Assembly: GCF_015158295.1 (NCBI RefSeq)
Contig: NZ_JACDXV010000001.1
Location: 558,001-622,000, forward strand
Direction: 5' to 3'
DNA: 64,000 bases
Source: Devosia faecipullorum
GTDB lineage: Bacteria; Pseudomonadota; Alphaproteobacteria; Rhizobiales; Devosiaceae
A program made the position numbers and the translations under genes. Below, piece by piece: positions 43,696 through 52,536 of the stretch. A model generated the notes under the pieces. It saw only the letters and a list, made by a program, of their open reading frames with translations, was not told where the DNA came from and ran no database searches. Numbering within the stretch: position 1 is the stretch's first letter; each line of letters starts with the position of its first letter.

Positions 43696-45114
43696 CTATT
43701 TGCCCAACGTCGAAGGCCAGGTGCCGTGCAAATCGCCGCCACGGCCCTCGATCTCGAAACCATGCGCGCCGAAGAAGTCGCGCTGGCCCTGAATGAGGTT
43801 CGCCGTGCCCTGTGCCTGGCGGTAGCTATCGAAATAGCTCAATGCCGCCGAAAGGCAGATCATCGGGAATTCGCCGATGGCGGCTGCGGCGACGACTTTG
43901 CGCAGGCTTGGATGGCTGTCCTTCATGATGGCCACGAAATCGGGCACCACCAGCAGATTGACGGCCTCACCCTTGGCATAGGCCGAGCTCATCTGGTCAA
44001 GGAAGCGCGAGCGGATGATGCAGCCGGCGCGCCAGATCTTGGCGATGGTGGCCAGCGGCAGCGCCCAGCCATTTTCTGCCGACGCCTTGGCAATGACGGC
44101 AAAGCCTTGCGCATAGGAAACGATCTTGCCCGCCAGCAGCGCCTTTTCCAGGTCTTCCAGCGTCACATTGGTCTTGGCGCGGTTCGGCTTGCCGTAAATG
44201 GCTTCGGCGGCGACGCGCTCGGCCTTGCGCGAGGAAATCGAGCGGGCGGCGACGGCGCCTTCGATGGCGGTGGCGGGCACGCCCATCTGCTGGGCGGCGA
44301 TGGCGGACCAGACGCCGGTGCCCTTCTGGCCGGCCTTGTCGAGGATGAGATCGACCAGCGGCTTACCGCTCTGCTCGTCAACGGCATCCAGCACATGGCC
44401 GGTAATCTCGATCAGATAGGAATTGAGCGGGCCCTGGTTCCATTTCTTGAACACTTCGGCACATTCCTTGGCCGACATGCCCAGCCCATCGCGCATGACG
44501 CCATAGACTTCGGCGATCATCTGCATGTCGCCATATTCGATGCCGTTGTGGATGGTCTTGACGAAATGGCCCGCGCCGCCTTCGCCCAGATAGGCGCAGC
44601 AGCTCTCGCCGTTGAACTTGGCGGCGATGGCCGTCAGCACGGCCTCCGCATTGTGCCATTGCTCCTTGGAGCCGCCAACCATTATCGAGGGGCCGTGGCG
44701 GGCGCCCTCCTCGCCGCCGGACACGCCGACGCCGAGATAGCCGATATTCTTGGGCTTGAGATAGTCGAAACGGCGCTGCGTATCGGTGAACAGCGAATTG
44801 CCGCATTCGATAATGGCGTCGCCCGGCTCCAGATGCGGCAGCAATTGCTCGATCATGTCGTCCACCGGCTGGCCGGCCTTGACCATGATGATGATGGAGC
44901 GCGGCGCCTTCACCGTCTGCACGAAATCGGCGAGGTCGTATTTGGGAATGGTCTTGCCGTCGAGCCCCTGCGCCTTAGCCTCGGCGACGAATTCATCGAT
45001 GCGGCTTGCCGAACGATTGTGAACGGCGATCGTATATCCTTTTTCCGCGATATTGAGCGCCAGGTTGGAACCCATCACCGCCAGGCCGATCAGGCCAATA
45101 TCCGCAGTCGCCAT
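43696..45114 (-). CDS. gnd: 6-phosphogluconate dehydrogenase, decarboxylating
   Basis: A 472-residue NADP enzyme of the oxidative pentose-phosphate pathway, giving ribulose-5-phosphate and CO2. Visible features: GLIGLAVMGSNLALN (cofactor loop), GVGVSGGEEGARHGPSIM (substrate site), and GHFVKTIHNGIEYGDMQ, with the catalytic Lys and His. The full-length form (about 470 residues) is the tetra-domain type. The start ATG 45114 matches the family; the upstream frame is not conserved. It is divergent from the gluconate SDR with gluconokinase, a functional neighbour set. Confidence 0.97.
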   Translation of the reverse strand: MATADIGLIGLAVMGSNLALNIAEKGYTIAVHNRSASRIDEFVAEAKAQGLDGKTIPKYDLADFVQTVKAPRSIIIMVKAGQPVDDMIEQLLPHLEPGDAIIECGNSLFTDTQRRFDYLKPKNIGYLGVGVSGGEEGARHGPSIMVGGSKEQWHNAEAVLTAIAAKFNGESCCAYLGEGGAGHFVKTIHNGIEYGDMQMIAEVYGVMRDGLGMSAKECAEVFKKWNQGPLNSYLIEITGHVLDAVDEQSGKPLVDLILDKAGQKGTGVWSAIAAQQMGVPATAIEGAVAARSISSRKAERVAAEAIYGKPNRAKTNVTLEDLEKALLAGKIVSYAQGFAVIAKASAENGWALPLATIAKIWRAGCIIRSRFLDQMSSAYAKGEAVNLLVVPDFVAIMKDSHPSLRKVVAAAAIGEFPMICLSAALSYFDSYRQAQGTANLIQGQRDFFGAHGFEIEGRGGDLHGTWPSTLGK

Positions 45115-45306
45115 CCGCAAAAACCCTTCCAAATCGTCGTGCCATGCGCCCAATGCAAGGCGCGCGGCCGGAAATGACCACAATATGGCGCTTGAAGGAA
45201 GGGCCAAAGCATAGTTTTCGCCCCGGCCCACAGTCTTGTATGGAAGTTTCATCACAAACTTGCGCGCGCCTGTCCGCTAAACTAACAAGTTCAGACACAA
45301 AAGGGA

Positions 45307-46086
45307 GTGGCTGCCATCGCCATCAGGTCTCCATTCGATCTCACCGGGCGTTTGGCGCTGGTGACCGGCTCCAGCCGCGGCCTCGGCTTTGCCATGGCGA
45401 AAGCCTTGGCGGAGGCCGGTGCCGCCATCGTGCTCAATGGCCGCGACAGCGCGGCCTTGGGCAACGCTGCCGCCGATCTGGCCGAACAGGGTCATGCAGT
45501 GCGCGCCGTCGCCTTCGACGTCACCAGCCGCGACAGCATCAATGACGCCATCGCCCATATCGAAGACGAAATTGGCCCCATCGACATTCTCGTCAACAAT
45601 GCGGGCATGCAGTTCCGCAGCGCGCTGGAAGCCTTTCCGCCGGAAAAATTCGACCAGATCGTCAGCACCAATCTCACCTCGGTGTTCAACGTCTCCCAGC
45701 CCGTGGCGCGGCAGATGATTGCGCGCGGTCGCGGCAAAATCATCAATATCTGCTCGCTGCTGGCCGAACTCTCCCGCCCCTCAATCGCGCCCTATGCCGC
45801 CACCAAGGGCGCCGTGGCCAATCTCACGCGCGGCATGGCGGTGGATTGGGCGAGACACGGTCTCAACGTCAATGGCATCGCCCCCGGCTATTTCGCCACC
45901 GAGATGAACGAGGCGCTGCTTCGCGACGAGAAATTCAATGCCTGGATCGCCAGCCGTACTCCGATGGGGCGCTGGGGCGCTCCCGAGGAATTGGGCGGCG
46001 CCGCAATCTTCCTCGCCTCCGACGCTTCCCGCTTTGTCAATGGACACATTCTTTATGTCGATGGCGCCTTTACAGCCACGGTCTGA
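45307..46086 (+). CDS. SDR oxidoreductase, gluconate 5-dehydrogenase-like
   Basis: A 259-residue classical short-chain dehydrogenase. It has the cofactor loop TGSSRGLGFAMA, NNAGMQFR, and the catalytic serine in ICSLLAE with YAATK; the FDLTGRLALVTGSSRGLG start and the PMGRWGAPEELGG end are typical of gluconate 5-dehydrogenase (IdnO/Gno). The start is GTG 45307 directly after AAAGGGA. The gluconokinase gene overlaps its end, which supports a role in using or making gluconate; the exact substrate is inferred. Confidence 0.87.
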   Translation: MAAIAIRSPFDLTGRLALVTGSSRGLGFAMAKALAEAGAAIVLNGRDSAALGNAAADLAEQGHAVRAVAFDVTSRDSINDAIAHIEDEIGPIDILVNNAGMQFRSALEAFPPEKFDQIVSTNLTSVFNVSQPVARQMIARGRGKIINICSLLAELSRPSIAPYAATKGAVANLTRGMAVDWARHGLNVNGIAPGYFATEMNEALLRDEKFNAWIASRTPMGRWGAPEELGGAAIFLASDASRFVNGHILYVDGAFTATV

Positions 46087-46618
46087 GCCCGCCCGCATCA
46101 TCATCGTGATGGGGGTATCCTCCTCCGGCAAATCCACTATCGGCGCCGCCATCGGCCGGGTGCTGCACGCGCCCTTTCTCGATGGGGACAAATATCACCC
46201 CGAGGCCAATGTCGAGAAAATGCGCGCCGGCATAGCGCTAACCGACGAAGACCGCTGGCCCTGGCTGGCTTCCCTGAGTGCCGCCCTGGTGGCGGCATCG
46301 GCGAAAAAAGGTGTTGCGGTGGGTGCCTGTTCGGCGCTGAAAAAAGCCTATCGAGATTTCATCATCGAACAGGCGGGCGAGCCGGTTCTGTTCGTTTATC
46401 TCGACGGCTCGAAAGAGATCATCGCCGAACGCATGGCCCGGCGCAGCCACGACTACATGCCGACCAGCCTGCTCGACAGCCAGTTCGCGACGCTCGAAAT
46501 ACCCGACCCGGCGACGGAAAATGTGTTGCCGGTGCCGGTCACCGACAGCGTCGACAAGATCGTGCGCACCGTCACCGGCGCGCTCGGCCATCTCAAGACC
46601 TTCAAGCGCTGGCAATAG
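46061..46618 (+). CDS. gntK: Gluconokinase
   Basis: A 185-residue kinase that phosphorylates D-gluconate to 6-phosphogluconate, the substrate of Gnd. The P-loop GVSSSGKST (residues 18-26), LDGDKYHPEANVEKM and CSALKKAYRD are diagnostic of the GntK family. It starts within the end of the SDR gene (26-base overlap, ATG 46061; upstream in-frame ATGs at 46055 and 46040 are alternatives). A strong hairpin follows two bases after the stop. Confidence 0.95.
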   Translation: MAPLQPRSEPARIIIVMGVSSSGKSTIGAAIGRVLHAPFLDGDKYHPEANVEKMRAGIALTDEDRWPWLASLSAALVAASAKKGVAVGACSALKKAYRDFIIEQAGEPVLFVYLDGSKEIIAERMARRSHDYMPTSLLDSQFATLEIPDPATENVLPVPVTDSVDKIVRTVTGALGHLKTFKRWQ

Positions 46619-46620
46619 CC

Positions 46621-46651
46621 GGGAGCTTCCGAGGACAAGCCGGAAGCTCCC
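46621..46651. terminator. Hairpin between convergent genes gntK and SDR
   Basis: GGGAGCTTCCG and CGGAAGCTCCC form a perfect eleven-base stem with a nine-base loop. It sits between the stops of two convergent genes (46618 and 46664) and has no T-run, so a bidirectional end is likely. Confidence 0.7.
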
Positions 46652-46663
46652 CACGCAAGTCGC

Positions 46664-47416
46664 CTATTGCGCCGTGAAGCCGCCATCCACCAGATGGTAG
46701 GAGCCGGTAATATTGGATGCCGCGTCCGAGAGCAGGAACAGCGTCAGCGCCGCCACCTCGTCCGCCTTGCCCAGCCTGCCGATCGGGTGGATCGAGGTCA
46801 GCCCGTCATAGGCCTCTTTCGGCACCGCGGCCAGGAGCGGCGTATCGATGAAGCCGGGGCCGACGGCGGTCACGCGAATGCCCTTCTTGGCATAATCTAG
46901 CGCCGCCGATTTGGTCATGCCGACCACGCCGTGCTTGGCCGCGACATAGGCCGGCGCATTGGGGAAGGCGACGGAGCCGAGAATGGAGGCCATGTTGACG
47001 ATGGCCCCGCCCCCCGCCTTCAGCATGGCGGCGATCTCGTACTTCATCGAATAAAAGACCGAGTGCAGATTGACGTCGATCACCTTGTGCCAGTCGTCGA
47101 AGGAATAATCGCCCAGCGGCGCCGAAACGCCGCCGATACCGGCATTGTTGACGGCCAGATCGAGCTTGCCAAACGTATCGATGGCGAACTGCACCGCGCT
47201 TTCCACGGCATCGGCCTGCCCGACATCGACCGCCACGGCGGCGGCTTCCCCACCAGCGCCCTTGATCGCATCGACAACCTTCTGTGCGGCGTCGAACTTG
47301 AGATCGGCGACAACGACCTTGGCGCCGCGCTCGGCGAGCTGTTTGGCGACAGCTTCACCGATGCCGGAAGCGGCGCCCGTTACGAAAGCGACCTTGCCTG
47401 CAAAATCCTTGATCAT
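46664..47416 (-). CDS. SDR family oxidoreductase
   Basis: A 250-residue classical short-chain dehydrogenase with TGAASGIGEAVA, NNAGIGGVSAP, catalytic NMASILGSVAFP and YVAAKHGVVGMTK, and the C-terminal GSYHLVDGGFTAQ. It is closer to general 3-oxoacyl or glucose-dehydrogenase-like SDRs than to the gluconate enzyme next door. The ATG 47416 has AGGAGG five bases upstream. It lies directly downstream of a MerR-TipAS regulator on the same strand, which may control it. Confidence 0.88.
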   Translation of the reverse strand: MIKDFAGKVAFVTGAASGIGEAVAKQLAERGAKVVVADLKFDAAQKVVDAIKGAGGEAAAVAVDVGQADAVESAVQFAIDTFGKLDLAVNNAGIGGVSAPLGDYSFDDWHKVIDVNLHSVFYSMKYEIAAMLKAGGGAIVNMASILGSVAFPNAPAYVAAKHGVVGMTKSAALDYAKKGIRVTAVGPGFIDTPLLAAVPKEAYDGLTSIHPIGRLGKADEVAALTLFLLSDAASNITGSYHLVDGGFTAQ

Positions 47417-47529
47417 ATGGACCTCCTGTGTTGTCCCGTTGATGTGGGACATCCGGCGGCGGTCTGCCATGATCGAAGTCAAACTTCGCGGGTGAACGCA
47501 TTGTTCGGCCTGCCCGCCTTGAACCGCCC

Positions 47530-48303
47530 CTATTCACGCTGCCTTCGAGCCCAGGCCTTCATCGCCGCGATCAGGTAATCGGCAAAACCGGCATGGATCG
47601 TCTCATAGCGGGCGCGAAAATCGGGATGCTCATAAATGCCCGCCAGCGTCGCGTAAGCGTCCGGCGGACAGTCACGCCCCCATGACGCCGCCACCCACCG
47701 CCGGTGCCGCTCGATCAGCGGCTCGAGCGCCGCTGCCTGCGGCGGTAGCCCACGGCGAAGCCCCTCGGCCAATGCGTGCTCGATGGCCTTGAGTTCGTCC
47801 ATATGCGCGGTGCGCTCGTCCGCGCTCATTCCGCCCACGACCTTGCGGCTCCGCTCGATTTCCGGCTCCATCCAGGCGCCATGATTATCGATCAGCCAGG
47901 CCTCATATTCGGCCTGCTTTTCGGGCGAGACCAGGCCCGAATACAGCTCTTTATCCTGCATTTCACGCTCTCCTTTGAGATGGGCGATCGTGCGGTCGAT
48001 CGTCCTCACCATTCCGGCATAGCGCTTCGCCATGTCTTCCAGACGCAGACGCTGAGCTTGCAGCGCCTCCAGCCGGTCGAAACCGGGCGCATCGAGGATG
48101 GCACCGATTTCAGCCAGCGGAATGTCCATTTCCCGATGGATGAGGATTTGCTGCAAGCGCAGCAATTCATCTTCCCCGTAATAGCGATAGCGGTTCTCAC
48201 CGGTGAATGCGGGCTTGAGCAGACCGATCTCGTCATAATGGTGCAATGTGCGCACCGACACGCCCGCCAGTCGGGCCAGGTCCTTGACGGAATAGGTCTT
48301 CAT
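47530..48303 (-). CDS. MerR family regulator with TipAS ligand-binding domain
   Basis: A 257-residue transcription factor. The MerR helix-turn-helix is YSVKDLARLAGVSVRTLHHY at residues 4-23, with the wing ENRYRYY; a coiled linker (about 75-115) leads to a TipAS domain (about 120-250), the part which in Streptomyces binds thiopeptide antibiotics. As a rule MerR proteins twist a long-spaced promoter that they control; the 113-base gap to the SDR gene could hold such a site, but I did not identify one. Ligand unknown. Confidence 0.92.
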   Translation of the reverse strand: MKTYSVKDLARLAGVSVRTLHHYDEIGLLKPAFTGENRYRYYGEDELLRLQQILIHREMDIPLAEIGAILDAPGFDRLEALQAQRLRLEDMAKRYAGMVRTIDRTIAHLKGEREMQDKELYSGLVSPEKQAEYEAWLIDNHGAWMEPEIERSRKVVGGMSADERTAHMDELKAIEHALAEGLRRGLPPQAAALEPLIERHRRWVAASWGRDCPPDAYATLAGIYEHPDFRARYETIHAGFADYLIAAMKAWARRQRE

Positions 48304-48339
48304 CTTCCCGCATCCTCCGCAGGAATGCTCGCTAGGCCC

Positions 48340-48828
48340 TCACGCCGCGTCAGGGTCAATAGCGGGAATGCCGGGATTGCGGGCGAGGCTGGCATTGGCA
48401 TAGCGGTCGTCATGGCTCACCTCTCGTCCCACCCATGAGGGCAGGTTCAGGGCCTGATCGGCGCGCTCCAGCTCGATTTCCGCCATCACCAATCCGGCAT
48501 GCGCGCCTTCGAACACGTCCACCTCCCAGACGAGCCCGCCATCGGGGACGAAATACCGACGTTTCTCGACCACGTCGGGCCGCGCCATGTCCAGCAGGGT
48601 CCGAGCATCGGCCATGGGCACTTCATATTCGAACTCGGCCCGGCTGATGCCGCTGACCGGCCCCTTGAGGGTGAGCAAAGCCCTTTCATCGTCGATGATG
48701 CGGATGCGCACATTGGCCTTGGCATGGGTGGAGAGATAGCCCTGCCGCATCGCCACGCTGTTCCGCGCCGCCAGCCGCCAATCGTCCCCCAGCACCAGGA
48801 ATTTGCGTTCGATCTCGACGCCCATCAT
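48340..48828 (-). CDS. CYTH domain protein
   Basis: A 162-residue triphosphate tunnel enzyme relative. The N-terminal ExExK motif is EIERK at residues 5-9, and further charged strands (VRIRIIDDERALLTLKG, EFEYEVP, KRRYFV, WEVDVFEG) alternate as in the eight-strand tunnel. Family members hydrolyse inorganic triphosphate or thiamine triphosphate. It directly follows ogt (adjacent stop and start), so the two may be one transcript. Confidence 0.9.
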   Translation of the reverse strand: MMGVEIERKFLVLGDDWRLAARNSVAMRQGYLSTHAKANVRIRIIDDERALLTLKGPVSGISRAEFEYEVPMADARTLLDMARPDVVEKRRYFVPDGGLVWEVDVFEGAHAGLVMAEIELERADQALNLPSWVGREVSHDDRYANASLARNPGIPAIDPDAA

Positions 48829-49365
48829 TCAAAATCCGAAATTCATCTGGCCCGCCGGCACGCCCACCACGACGCCCTCCAGCGCCAGCATCTTCACCTT
48901 CGACAGCGCCCCGCCCGGCGCCGAAAACCCGCCCGGCTTGCCATTGCTGGCCAGAACCCGATGGCAGGGAATGATCAGCGGAATGGGATTGGCGCCCATC
49001 GCCTGCCCCACGGCGCGCGACAGGTTGACGTCCCCGAGCAGGCGCGCCAGTTCGCCATAGGTCAGCGTCTCGCCCCACTTCACCTGCAATAGCAGATCAT
49101 AGGCGCGGCGGTGGAAATCCGGCACACCGGAAAGGTCGACCGCAACGTCGAAAAACTCCACCTGCTCACCCTCGGCATAATCCTCGATCCGGTCCATCAG
49201 CGCCGAAATGGCGCGGGTCGGCTCGCCCGGAACTCCCCCGCCGCGACCGAGCCCCTCGCGCATCGCCGCCTCGTCGTCGCCGGGCAACAACACCCGCGCC
49301 AGCCCCTTGTCGGTCCAGCCAATGCCGAAGGCCCCCAGCGCCGTATCGAAAATCGCCGTTTCCAT
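48829..49365 (-). CDS. ogt: Methylated-DNA--protein-cysteine methyltransferase
   Basis: A 178-residue suicide repair protein that removes alkyl groups from O6-guanine. The active-site motif IPCHRVLASNG (Cys in PCHR) and the upstream helix ALSYGELA-like ETLTYGELARLLG with NPIPL are clear. There is no fused Ada regulatory domain. The ATG at 49365 is the natural start of METAIFDTALG. It is divergent from rluA. Confidence 0.93.
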   Translation of the reverse strand: METAIFDTALGAFGIGWTDKGLARVLLPGDDEAAMREGLGRGGGVPGEPTRAISALMDRIEDYAEGEQVEFFDVAVDLSGVPDFHRRAYDLLLQVKWGETLTYGELARLLGDVNLSRAVGQAMGANPIPLIIPCHRVLASNGKPGGFSAPGGALSKVKMLALEGVVVGVPAGQMNFGF

Positions 49366-49446
49366 GCGCTGATCATAAGGCGGTGGTCCGGCAGGCGCCA
49401 GCGTTCCGCTCTTGGTCAAACCGGCAAGTCTCTGCTACAGGGCCTC

Positions 49447-50118
49447 ATGCCCGGTCCCATGCCCACATTGCTCGACTACTTTCCGCCGACTGATCCCTAT
49501 CTCAACGTCATCCATGTCGATGACGATATTCTGGTGGTGGACAAGCAGTCCGGCCTGCTGAGTGTGCCGGGTAAAGACCCCAGCCTGTGGGATTGCATCG
49601 AATATCGCGCCCGCCAGCAATGGCCCACCGCCGGCATGTGCCACCGGCTGGACAAGGACACGTCCGGCATATTGGTTCTGGCGCTGAACAAGCCGGCCCA
49701 TGGCTTCATCGGCAGCCAGTTCGAACACCGCAAGACCACCAAGCATTATGTGGCGCGCGTGTCGGGCATCGTCGAGCAGGATAGCGGCCTCATCGATCTG
49801 CCGCTGGCCACCGATTGGCTGAACAAGCCACGCCAGAAAGTGGACTACGATCACGGCCGCCCCTCCCAGACCCGCTGGGAAGTCATCGAGCGCGAAGAAA
49901 AGGCCACGCGCCTCAAGCTCGTGCCGCTGACCGGGCGCACCCATCAGCTACGCGTTCACATGAAGGCCCTCGGCCATGTGATTCTGGGCGATGCATTTTA
50001 TGCCGAAGGCGACGACATGAACGCCGCCAGCCGTCTCCAGCTTCACGCCGCCGAACTGGGCTTCACCCATCCGACAACGAAGGAATTCATGACCTTCCGC
50101 GCCCCGGTGCCGTTCTAG
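49447..50118 (+). CDS. rluA: RluA family pseudouridine synthase
   Basis: A 223-residue enzyme turning uridine to pseudouridine in RNA; its length and the absence of an S4 domain match the RluA subgroup (tRNA position 32 and 23S rRNA position 746). The catalytic aspartate is Asp69 in MCHRLDKDTSG, followed by the family blocks KHYVARVSG and GRTHQLRVHMKALGHVILGD. Start ATG 49447 has AGGG four bases upstream. The assignment to the exact target site is by subgroup. Confidence 0.93.
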   Translation: MPGPMPTLLDYFPPTDPYLNVIHVDDDILVVDKQSGLLSVPGKDPSLWDCIEYRARQQWPTAGMCHRLDKDTSGILVLALNKPAHGFIGSQFEHRKTTKHYVARVSGIVEQDSGLIDLPLATDWLNKPRQKVDYDHGRPSQTRWEVIEREEKATRLKLVPLTGRTHQLRVHMKALGHVILGDAFYAEGDDMNAASRLQLHAAELGFTHPTTKEFMTFRAPVPF

Positions 50119-50160
50119 TTTTCCCGGCAGCCCGTCCTGACGCTCCCGAACCCTCTCCCC

Positions 50161-50195
50161 ATCGTCATTGCCGGCTCGTCCGGGCAATCCATCTT
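50161..50195. repeat. REP-like half element
   Basis: ATCGTCATTGCCGGCTCG followed by TCCGGGCAATCCATCTTG, a left half of the BIME family. Confidence 0.7.
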
Positions 50196-50308
50196 GAGAG
50201 ACCCGCTCGCTCCCACAAGCCTCGCGGTAACGGCGAAGTGGCAAACACAGCGCCCTGGCCCAATGCGGAGCCGACTCGCGGGCCAAGGCCCCCAAGCCCC
50301 GCCCCTCC

Positions 50309-50346
50309 TTCGTCATTGCCCGGCTCGTCCGGGCAATCCATCTCGA
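50309..50346. repeat. REP-like half element
   Basis: TTCGTCATTGCCCGGCTCG followed by TCCGGGCAATCCATCTCGA, a second left half in the same direction, about 148 bases after the first. Both are in the gap between rluA and the ASCH-like gene. Confidence 0.7.
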
Positions 50347-50365
50347 GAGGGCGCCCACCGCCGCG

Positions 50366-50650
50366 CTATTCTTCCACGATATAGCCGACTTCGATCCGCT
50401 GGAAGAGCGCGCCCTCTTTCATCGTATCGAGCCAGCGCCTGAAATCGGCGACATCCCTGAACCCGGCGCGCTGCGCTTCGGCCTCGGTCACCGCGTCGGG
50501 GCTCATGTCGGTAATGGCCTTGATCGCCAGCAAACCCACCTTGGTTTTCAGCGTACCGCCAGCCTTCACGCTCGGACGGTTCCAGCGCCGGAAAATCAGG
50601 TCCACCTTGCCGGCCTTGATGTCTTCGAGAAGATCGCGCTTGAGCAGCAT
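50366..50650 (-). CDS. ASCH/PUA-like small protein
   Basis: A 94-residue soluble protein starting MLLKRDLLEDIKAGKVDLIFRR. The pattern 'LL...I..GKV.LIFRRW.RP.VK.GG..KT..GLLAI' resembles ASCH-type domains, small RNA-binding modules of the PUA fold. Its ATG overlaps the ridA stop (TGATG). Function unknown; the RNA-binding idea rests on the domain resemblance. Confidence 0.75.
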   Translation of the reverse strand: MLLKRDLLEDIKAGKVDLIFRRWNRPSVKAGGTLKTKVGLLAIKAITDMSPDAVTEAEAQRAGFRDVADFRRWLDTMKEGALFQRIEVGYIVEE

Positions 50651-51030
50651 CAGTCCAACACCCCCTGCGCCGTGATTTCGATCCTGAGGCCCTTGGCCAG
50701 CAATTCCTTGACCACCACTGTCGCCCGCACCGGAAAAGGCTGGCTGGTGAAGAATTCGCGATAGACCGCATTCATCCCCGGCGCATCGGCGCTATCGATG
50801 AGAAAGATCTGCACCATGACCAGATTGGCCAGCGTGCCGCCGGCCGCCCTGATGGCAATGTCCAGGTTTTCGATGCAGCGCCGCGCCTGCGCCTCGATTC
50901 CGCCGCTGACGATCTCCCCGGTCGCCGGGTCTTCGGCAATGGCCACCAGCCACACCTGCTTGCCGGCGCGCACCGCGTCATTGATCGGCGCGGAAGATGG
51001 GGCAATGCCGGTTTCGATGCGTTCGATCAT
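50650..51030 (-). CDS. ridA: RidA family protein
   Basis: A 126-residue member of the YjgF/RidA family, which hydrolyses reactive enamine or imine intermediates from amino-acid metabolism. The core FPVRATVVVKELLAKGLRIEI contains the conserved arginine; NAVYREFF and the early DAVRAGKQVWLVA are also family-like. The tail ends earlier than the classic EIEAIAA. It starts just downstream of the tRNA-Leu gene on the same strand. Confidence 0.88.
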   Translation of the reverse strand: MIERIETGIAPSSAPINDAVRAGKQVWLVAIAEDPATGEIVSGGIEAQARRCIENLDIAIRAAGGTLANLVMVQIFLIDSADAPGMNAVYREFFTSQPFPVRATVVVKELLAKGLRIEITAQGVLD

Positions 51031-51046
51031 GTGGTCTTCCAGTTTA

Positions 51047-51130
51047 TGGTGCGGGCGGCGGGGCTCGAACCCGCATGCCTATCGGCGAGGGATTTTAAGT
51101 CCCTTGTGTCTACCATTTCACCACGCCCGC
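51047..51130 (-). tRNA. tRNA-Leu (anticodon UAA)
   Basis: On the minus strand an 84-base cloverleaf: acceptor GCGGGCG pairs with CGCCCGC, followed by A and an encoded CCA; the D arm starts TGGTGAAATGGTAGACAC; the anticodon stem AGGGA/TCCCT encloses the loop CTTAAAA, so the anticodon is TAA; the long variable arm and the T-arm GCGGGTTCGAGCCCCGC follow. The long variable arm and the UAA anticodon give leucine. Confidence 0.97.
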
Positions 51131-51141
51131 AAACCTGAAAC

Positions 51142-51639
51142 TCAGTCCGTGCCGCCCGAGATCGGTGCGACATAGGCGACGTCCAGATCCCAGGGGAAGA
51201 AGATCCAGGTATCCTGGCTCACCTCGGTGATGAAGGTGTCGACCATCTCGCGGCCCTTGGGCTTGGCATAGACGGTGGCAAAATGCGCGCCGGGCAGCAT
51301 TTCGCGGACGACGCGGGCGGTGTTGCCGGTATCGACCAGATCATCGACGATCAAGACCTTGCCGCCATTCTTGGCCAATTCGAGAATCTCGGGCGTGATT
51401 TCCTTGAGCACCTTGATGCCGCTCTGGTTCTGGTGGTCATAACTCTTGACCGCCACCGTTTCCACGGTGCGGATATTGAGTTCGCGCGCCACGATGGCGG
51501 CCGGCACCAGCCCGCCACGGGCAATGGCGACCACCGCGTCGAACGGACCGAGGCCCGTCAGGCGCCAGGCCAGCGCGCGGCTGTCACGATGGAACTGATC
51601 CCAGGTGACGGGAAAGGACTTCTGGTTACTTGTGCTCAA
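51142..51639 (-). CDS. gpt: Xanthine-guanine phosphoribosyltransferase
   Basis: A 165-residue salvage enzyme that joins xanthine, guanine or hypoxanthine to PRPP. The PRPP loop [17 protein letters not shown] and the early [17 protein letters not shown] are diagnostic; WIFFPWD near the end is typical of Gpt. The gene lies next to the tRNA-Leu, 12 bases before it on the same strand, so its transcript may run into the tRNA. Confidence 0.95.
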   Translation of the reverse strand: MSTSNQKSFPVTWDQFHRDSRALAWRLTGLGPFDAVVAIARGGLVPAAIVARELNIRTVETVAVKSYDHQNQSGIKVLKEITPEILELAKNGGKVLIVDDLVDTGNTARVVREMLPGAHFATVYAKPKGREMVDTFITEVSQDTWIFFPWDLDVAYVAPISGGTD

Positions 51640-51751
51640 AACCTGCTCTCCTGCCGAGCGCGCTATTCGTTGAAGGGTGAGTGCTTAGCAAAACAAGGAG
51701 CCCGCGCCAATTCCGCGCGGGCGATTTCGTGGCATTCGCCTTAAATGGCTC

Positions 51752-52528
51752 TCAATAGGCATCGTCCGGCAGGGCAATGCCGGCTTTGCGATGCGCGCCG
51801 GTGACCATTTCGCGCACTTTACCCGCTGCCTCTTCCAGCCGCGCCGGGTCAGAGGAGCGCAGCACCAATTCGGTCATCACCCGGTTCTGCCCCATCTGCG
51901 GATAGGAGCCCATTTTGACATCCGGATATTGCTCCTGCAGCGCCGCCAGCGGCCCGCCCAATGTTCCCTCGCCGACCGCCGCCTTGACGGTCACCGACAT
52001 TACCTTCTTGCCGCCCTTGAGTGTCGGCGCCAGTGCTTCGAGCATGGCGCGCATGATCACCGGCACGCCGGCCATGACATGGACATTCTCCATGCGGAAA
52101 CCCGGCGCCGCGCTCACCGAATTGACGATGAGATCAGCCCCTTCGGGAATCCGCGCCATGCGCAGCCGGGCTTCGTTGACCTCGGTGCCGGTCTGCTGCC
52201 AGCGCGCTTCGAGCATGGCGCGCGCCTGCGCATTGATCGGCAGCGCCACCCCGAACGCATTTGCAATTGCGTCGGCGGTGATGTCGTCATGGGTGGGGCC
52301 GATGCCGCCCGTGGTGAATACATAGGTGCAGCGGGGGCGCAGCGCATTCACCGCCTCGACAATGGCGTCCATCTCGTCGGCGACCACGCGCACTTCGATC
52401 AGGTCGATGCCCAGATCGGTGCAGAAATCGGCGACGGCGCCGATATTGACGTCCTTGGTACGGCCCGAAAGGATTTCATCGCCAATGACGATCATTCCGG
52501 CGGTGACGCGATTGTCTGGCTGGGTCAT
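51752..52528 (-). CDS. CinA-type molybdopterin-binding domain protein
   Basis: A 258-residue protein consisting of the MoCF/CinA N-terminal domain: IGDEILSGRTKDVN, FTTGGIGPTHDDITADAIA and VHVMAGVPVIM. The C-terminal nicotinamide-nucleotide amidase domain of full CinA is absent, so it is the short form frequent in Alphaproteobacteria. The molecular role of the short form is not established. Confidence 0.9.
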   Translation of the reverse strand: MTQPDNRVTAGMIVIGDEILSGRTKDVNIGAVADFCTDLGIDLIEVRVVADEMDAIVEAVNALRPRCTYVFTTGGIGPTHDDITADAIANAFGVALPINAQARAMLEARWQQTGTEVNEARLRMARIPEGADLIVNSVSAAPGFRMENVHVMAGVPVIMRAMLEALAPTLKGGKKVMSVTVKAAVGEGTLGGPLAALQEQYPDVKMGSYPQMGQNRVMTELVLRSSDPARLEEAAGKVREMVTGAHRKAGIALPDDAY

Positions 52529-52536
52529 GCTTTTGG

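Noticed and set aside
43678..45177. 499-codon frame opposite gnd
   Set aside because: Complete antisense to a full-length, motif-perfect 6-phosphogluconate dehydrogenase.
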